Assembly: GCA_028868235.1 (NCBI GenBank)
Contig: JAGWUW010000082.1
Coordinates: forward strand, 1-8,812
Direction: 5' to 3'
Length of the DNA stretch: 8,812 nucleotides
DNA from: Betaproteobacteria bacterium
GTDB taxonomy: Bacteria; Pseudomonadota; Gammaproteobacteria; Burkholderiales; Rhodocyclaceae
The notes below the pieces were generated by a model that saw only the letters and a list, made by a program, of their open reading frames with translations, was not told where the DNA came from and searched no databases. Made by a program: the position numbers and the translations under genes. Below, one piece after another: positions 7,090 through 8,812 of this stretch (within the stretch, counting starts at the first letter, position 1; every line of letters begins with the position of its first letter).

Positions 7090-7152
7090 ATGTCTCCTCC
7101 AACCCTCCTCCATGGATTGGATTTAATGCCCGCCCCGTGCGGGCATTTTTTT
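7090..7152 (+). ncRNA. Candidate small RNA with anti-Shine-Dalgarno-like CUCCUCC tracts
   Basis: About 63 nt between a promoter-like sequence and a strong intrinsic terminator, in a 259-bp gap with no credible protein gene. The 5' region carries TCTCCTCC (7093-7100) and CCCTCCTCC (7103-7111), both complementary to a GGAGG ribosome binding site. A small hairpin can form between TCCAA (7098-7102) and TTGGA (7117-7121), with CCCUCCUCC in its 14-nt loop; the terminator hairpin follows. C-rich anti-SD loop sRNAs of similar design are known in proteobacteria (CcsR/alpha-r14 type in alphaproteobacteria, and toxic anti-SD sRNAs reported from betaproteobacteria). Membership of any family is not established here. 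Alternatively, this is only the 3' UTR and terminator of dinB, whose stop lies 135 bp upstream, or the RNA may be processed from that transcript. The remaining gap, 6955-7029 and 7153-7213, shows nothing else gene-like. Confidence 0.5.
7125..7152 (+). terminator. Intrinsic terminator
   Basis: A 9-bp perfect stem, AATGCCCGC (7125-7133) with GCGGGCATT (7139-7147), and a 5-nt loop CCCGT. The 3' arm runs into seven consecutive T residues (7146-7152). This is textbook Rho-independent structure on the plus strand. It would end the small RNA and also any dinB read-through. On the minus strand the stem is followed only by TTAAAT, so it could be a weak terminator for the convergent lysR gene. Confidence 0.88.
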
Positions 7153-7213
7153 GTCGACGACAGACGAACCGGCCGGGAAGCGCGACTCAAAGGAGGGAAA
7201 GCTCGAATCAACC

Positions 7214-8119
7214 CTAGTTCATTCCGGTCTGCGCGAACCATGCCTCCAGAAATTCGACGCAAACCTTGACCTTGGCGGATACCGACAACCGGGACGGGTA
7301 GACAGCCCAGACGTCAGCCTGCTGGAAGTAATCAGGCAATACCTGCACCAGCACGCCGGATTCGATCTCGCGGCCGATATCCCAGGTCGACCGCAGGATG
7401 ATGCCGTGACCGTCGATGGCCCACTGGCGGACGATTTCGCCATTGTTGGCTGACAGCGGCCCGCTGACCTTGATGGCAACCGGGCCCGCCGGCCCATCCA
7501 GTTCCCAGCGCCCGAAATCCTGGTCGCGCTCACGGATGGGGATACAGCGATGGGCCTTCAGGTCGTCCAACGATTGCGGCACACCGAAGCGCTCAAGATA
7601 GGCCGGCGAGGCGCACAGGACCCTTCGATTGCGGGCGATCCGCCGTTTGATGACGCTCCCCTCGCGTACCTGACCGATCCGGATATCGAGTTGAAAGCCT
7701 TCATCGACCAGATCGACCGGGCGGTCGAACAACTCGACCTGGATTTCCAGTTGGGGATAGCGGCGCGCCAATTCCGACAGGGCCGGTGCCAAGCGGCTGC
7801 GCCCGAAACCGTTACTGCTGCAAATTCGCAACAGTCCGCTCGGCGCAGCCTTTTCCTGGGAAATTGCCTCGCCCATCAGATCGACATCCTCGAGGATGCG
7901 CTGCGCCCATTGATGGACAATCTCGCCTTGCGCCGTCAGGAAAACGTTGCGCGTCGTGCGGTGGAACAATCTTTCCTGCACGGCCGCTTCGAGCAGGGCG
8001 ACACGCTTGCTAACCACGGCCTTGGAAACCCCCAGCTCACGAGCGGTTTCGGCAAAGCTGCGGTTGCGCGCCACCACGCAGAACAGACGGAGATCGTCGA
8101 GTTGAGGCCTAGCGTTCAC
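7214..8119 (-). CDS. LysR-family transcriptional regulator, divergent from the tartrate/D-malate dehydrogenase gene (DmlR-like)
   Basis: A 301-residue LysR-type regulator of standard length. The N-terminal winged helix-turn-helix covers DDLRLFCVVARNRSFAETA (8-26), RELGVSKAVVSKRVALLE (27-44) and RLFHRTTRNVFLTAQG (50-65). A linker helix leads to the periplasmic-binding-protein-like effector domain (about 92-295), beginning GLLRICSSNGFGRSRLAPAL. It resembles the CrgA/DmlR branch. Since it is divergent from and 100 bp away from dmlA, it most likely controls that gene in response to D-malate, tartrate or a related acid; the effector is inferred from context. The start is GTG (complement of 8117-8119): an in-frame TGA lies 12 bp upstream, so it cannot extend, and later starts would cut into the DNA-binding domain. 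The ribosome binding site is weak. A -10-like TACAAT on the minus strand (plus 8152-8157) overlaps the intergenic palindrome, which suggests autoregulation. Confidence 0.92.
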   Translation of the reverse strand: MNARPQLDDLRLFCVVARNRSFAETARELGVSKAVVSKRVALLEAAVQERLFHRTTRNVFLTAQGEIVHQWAQRILEDVDLMGEAISQEKAAPSGLLRICSSNGFGRSRLAPALSELARRYPQLEIQVELFDRPVDLVDEGFQLDIRIGQVREGSVIKRRIARNRRVLCASPAYLERFGVPQSLDDLKAHRCIPIRERDQDFGRWELDGPAGPVAIKVSGPLSANNGEIVRQWAIDGHGIILRSTWDIGREIESGVLVQVLPDYFQQADVWAVYPSRLSVSAKVKVCVEFLEAWFAQTGMN

Positions 8120-8141
8120 GTTTCGTATTCACAGAATTCAC

Positions 8142-8160
8142 ATTTACACGGATTGTAAAT
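8142..8160. promoter_or_regulatory. LysR-type operator palindrome between the regulator and dmlA
   Basis: ATTTACA (8142-8148), 5-nt spacer CGGAT, TGTAAAT (8154-8160): a perfect 7-bp-arm inverted repeat with the T-N11-A geometry (T8145, A8157) recognised by LysR-family proteins. It is the only clear dyad in the 100-bp divergent intergenic region. Its right arm contains TTGTAA (8153-8158), a possible -35 for dmlA with a weak -10 TAAGCT at 8175-8180. The opposite strand carries TACAAT, a possible -10 for the regulator gene. A direct repeat ATTCACA (8127-8133 and 8136-8142) adjoins it. Confidence 0.6.
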
Positions 8161-8219
8161 ATTTTCGTGGCCTCTAAGCTAGCCGAACCGAACATTCGTG
8201 CATGACAGAGGAGATCGAC

Positions 8220-8812
8220 ATGAAGCACAAAATCGCCGTTATCGCCGGGGATGGCATTGGCCAGGAAGTCATGCCCGAGGGCTTGCGCGTCCTCGAGGCA
8301 GCCATGCGCCGCTTCGGTCTCGATCTGGAATTCACCCCCTTCGACTGGGCGCACTGCAACTACTACCTGGAACACGGCCAGATGATGCCGGACGACTGGT
8401 ACGCCCAACTCAAGGATTTCGACGCCATCTACTTCGGCGCCGTCGGCTGGCCAGCCACCGTGCCCGACCACATCTCGCTGTGGGGTTCGCTGCTCAAGTT
8501 CCGCCGCGAGTTTGATCAGTACGCCAACGTCCGCCCGGTGCGCCTGATGCCGGGCATCCCCTGCCCGCTGGCTAACAAACAGGTCGGTGACATCGATTTC
8601 TACGTCATTCGCGAGAACACCGAAGGCGAATACTCTTCCATCGGCGGCCGCATCTTCGAAGGCACCGAGCGCGAAACGGTGATCCAGGAATCGATCTTCA
8701 CCCGCAAGGGAACTGACCGCATCCTGAAATTCGCTTTCGACCTGGCGCAGACGCGGCCGAAGAAGCATGTCACCTCGGCCACCAAGTCGAACGGCATCGC
8801 CATCAGCATGCC
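8220..8812 (+). CDS. dmlA: Tartrate / D-malate dehydrogenase (decarboxylating), TtuC/DmlA type; 3' end outside window
   Basis: The first 197 codons of a roughly 360-residue NAD-dependent beta-decarboxylating dehydrogenase of the isopropylmalate/isocitrate dehydrogenase family. IAVIAGDGIGQEVMPEGLRV (5-24) is the usual N-terminus. WAHCNYYLEHGQMMPDDW (43-60) and YFGAVGWPATVPDHISLWGS (71-90) are specific to the tartrate/D-malate dehydrogenase subgroup. LLKFRREFDQYANVRPVR (91-108), YVIRENTEGEYSSIGG (128-143) and TSATKSNG (185-192) supply the likely substrate residues Arg95, Arg105, Arg131, Tyr138 and Lys189. E. coli DmlA, as I recall it, is nearly the same through these blocks. It oxidises D-malate to pyruvate and CO2, and homologues act on tartrate or 3-isopropylmalate; the main substrate here is undecided. 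The ATG is supported by GAGGAG (8208-8213) 6 nt upstream. No frameshift or stop occurs up to the window edge. It is probably controlled by the divergent LysR regulator. Confidence 0.95.
   Translation, partial: MKHKIAVIAGDGIGQEVMPEGLRVLEAAMRRFGLDLEFTPFDWAHCNYYLEHGQMMPDDWYAQLKDFDAIYFGAVGWPATVPDHISLWGSLLKFRREFDQYANVRPVRLMPGIPCPLANKQVGDIDFYVIRENTEGEYSSIGGRIFEGTERETVIQESIFTRKGTDRILKFAFDLAQTRPKKHVTSATKSNGIAISM

Noticed and set aside
6970..7269. 99-codon plus-strand open frame in the dinB-lysR gap
   Set aside because: It runs through the intrinsic terminator and into the antisense of lysR, with no ribosome binding site or recognisable domain.
8109..8768. 219-codon minus-strand open frame
   Set aside because: It is antisense to dmlA, which has a strong ribosome binding site and full family conservation.
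1..8812. CRISPR arrays, tRNA/rRNA genes, insertion sequences, prophage or defence genes
   Set aside because: No regularly spaced repeats, cloverleaf-like segments, transposase or integrase motifs, or defence-system domains were seen on either strand.

Overview
The window looks like an ordinary chromosomal stretch of a GC-rich Gram-negative bacterium, most likely a betaproteobacterium (Rhodocyclales such as Dechloromonas or Azonexus would fit). This rests on the gene set, the DinB subtype, the fused SpmA/SpmB protein and a proteobacterial LexA box; it is inference, not a database result. I see no transposase, integrase, phage gene, CRISPR array, tRNA or rRNA gene.

Layout. (1) Positions 1-2410, plus strand: the tail of a receiver domain, probably the C-terminus of a hybrid sensor kinase; a YkuD-type L,D-transpeptidase homologue with no visible signal peptide; and a fused SpmA-SpmB (Gate domain) membrane protein. 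(2) Positions 2434-4741, minus strand: an alpha/beta hydrolase followed 31 bp later by a GlcD-type FAD-linked 2-hydroxyacid dehydrogenase, probably one transcript, which converges on the SpmAB gene across a short perfect hairpin. (3) Positions 4742-6954, plus strand: rsmJ (16S rRNA guanine methyltransferase) behind an extended -10 promoter, then dinB (DNA polymerase IV) behind a very good LexA box set in a 9-bp-arm palindrome. (4) Positions 6955-7213: a non-coding gap with an apparent small-RNA gene: a tandem 10-bp-phased repeat, a promoter, two CUCCUCC anti-Shine-Dalgarno-like tracts (one in a predicted hairpin loop) and a textbook intrinsic terminator. (5) Positions 7214-8812: a LysR-type regulator divergent from the start of a tartrate/D-malate dehydrogenase gene (dmlA/ttuC type), with a LysR-type palindrome between them.

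Functional links. The LysR regulator and DmlA form a local regulator-target pair for growth on D-malate or tartrate. dinB should be SOS-induced. RsmJ is a housekeeping rRNA modifier. The hydrolase and FAD dehydrogenase are co-transcribed, but no shared substrate can be read from sequence. The most interesting item is the candidate anti-SD small RNA at about 7090-7152; everything else belongs to known families.
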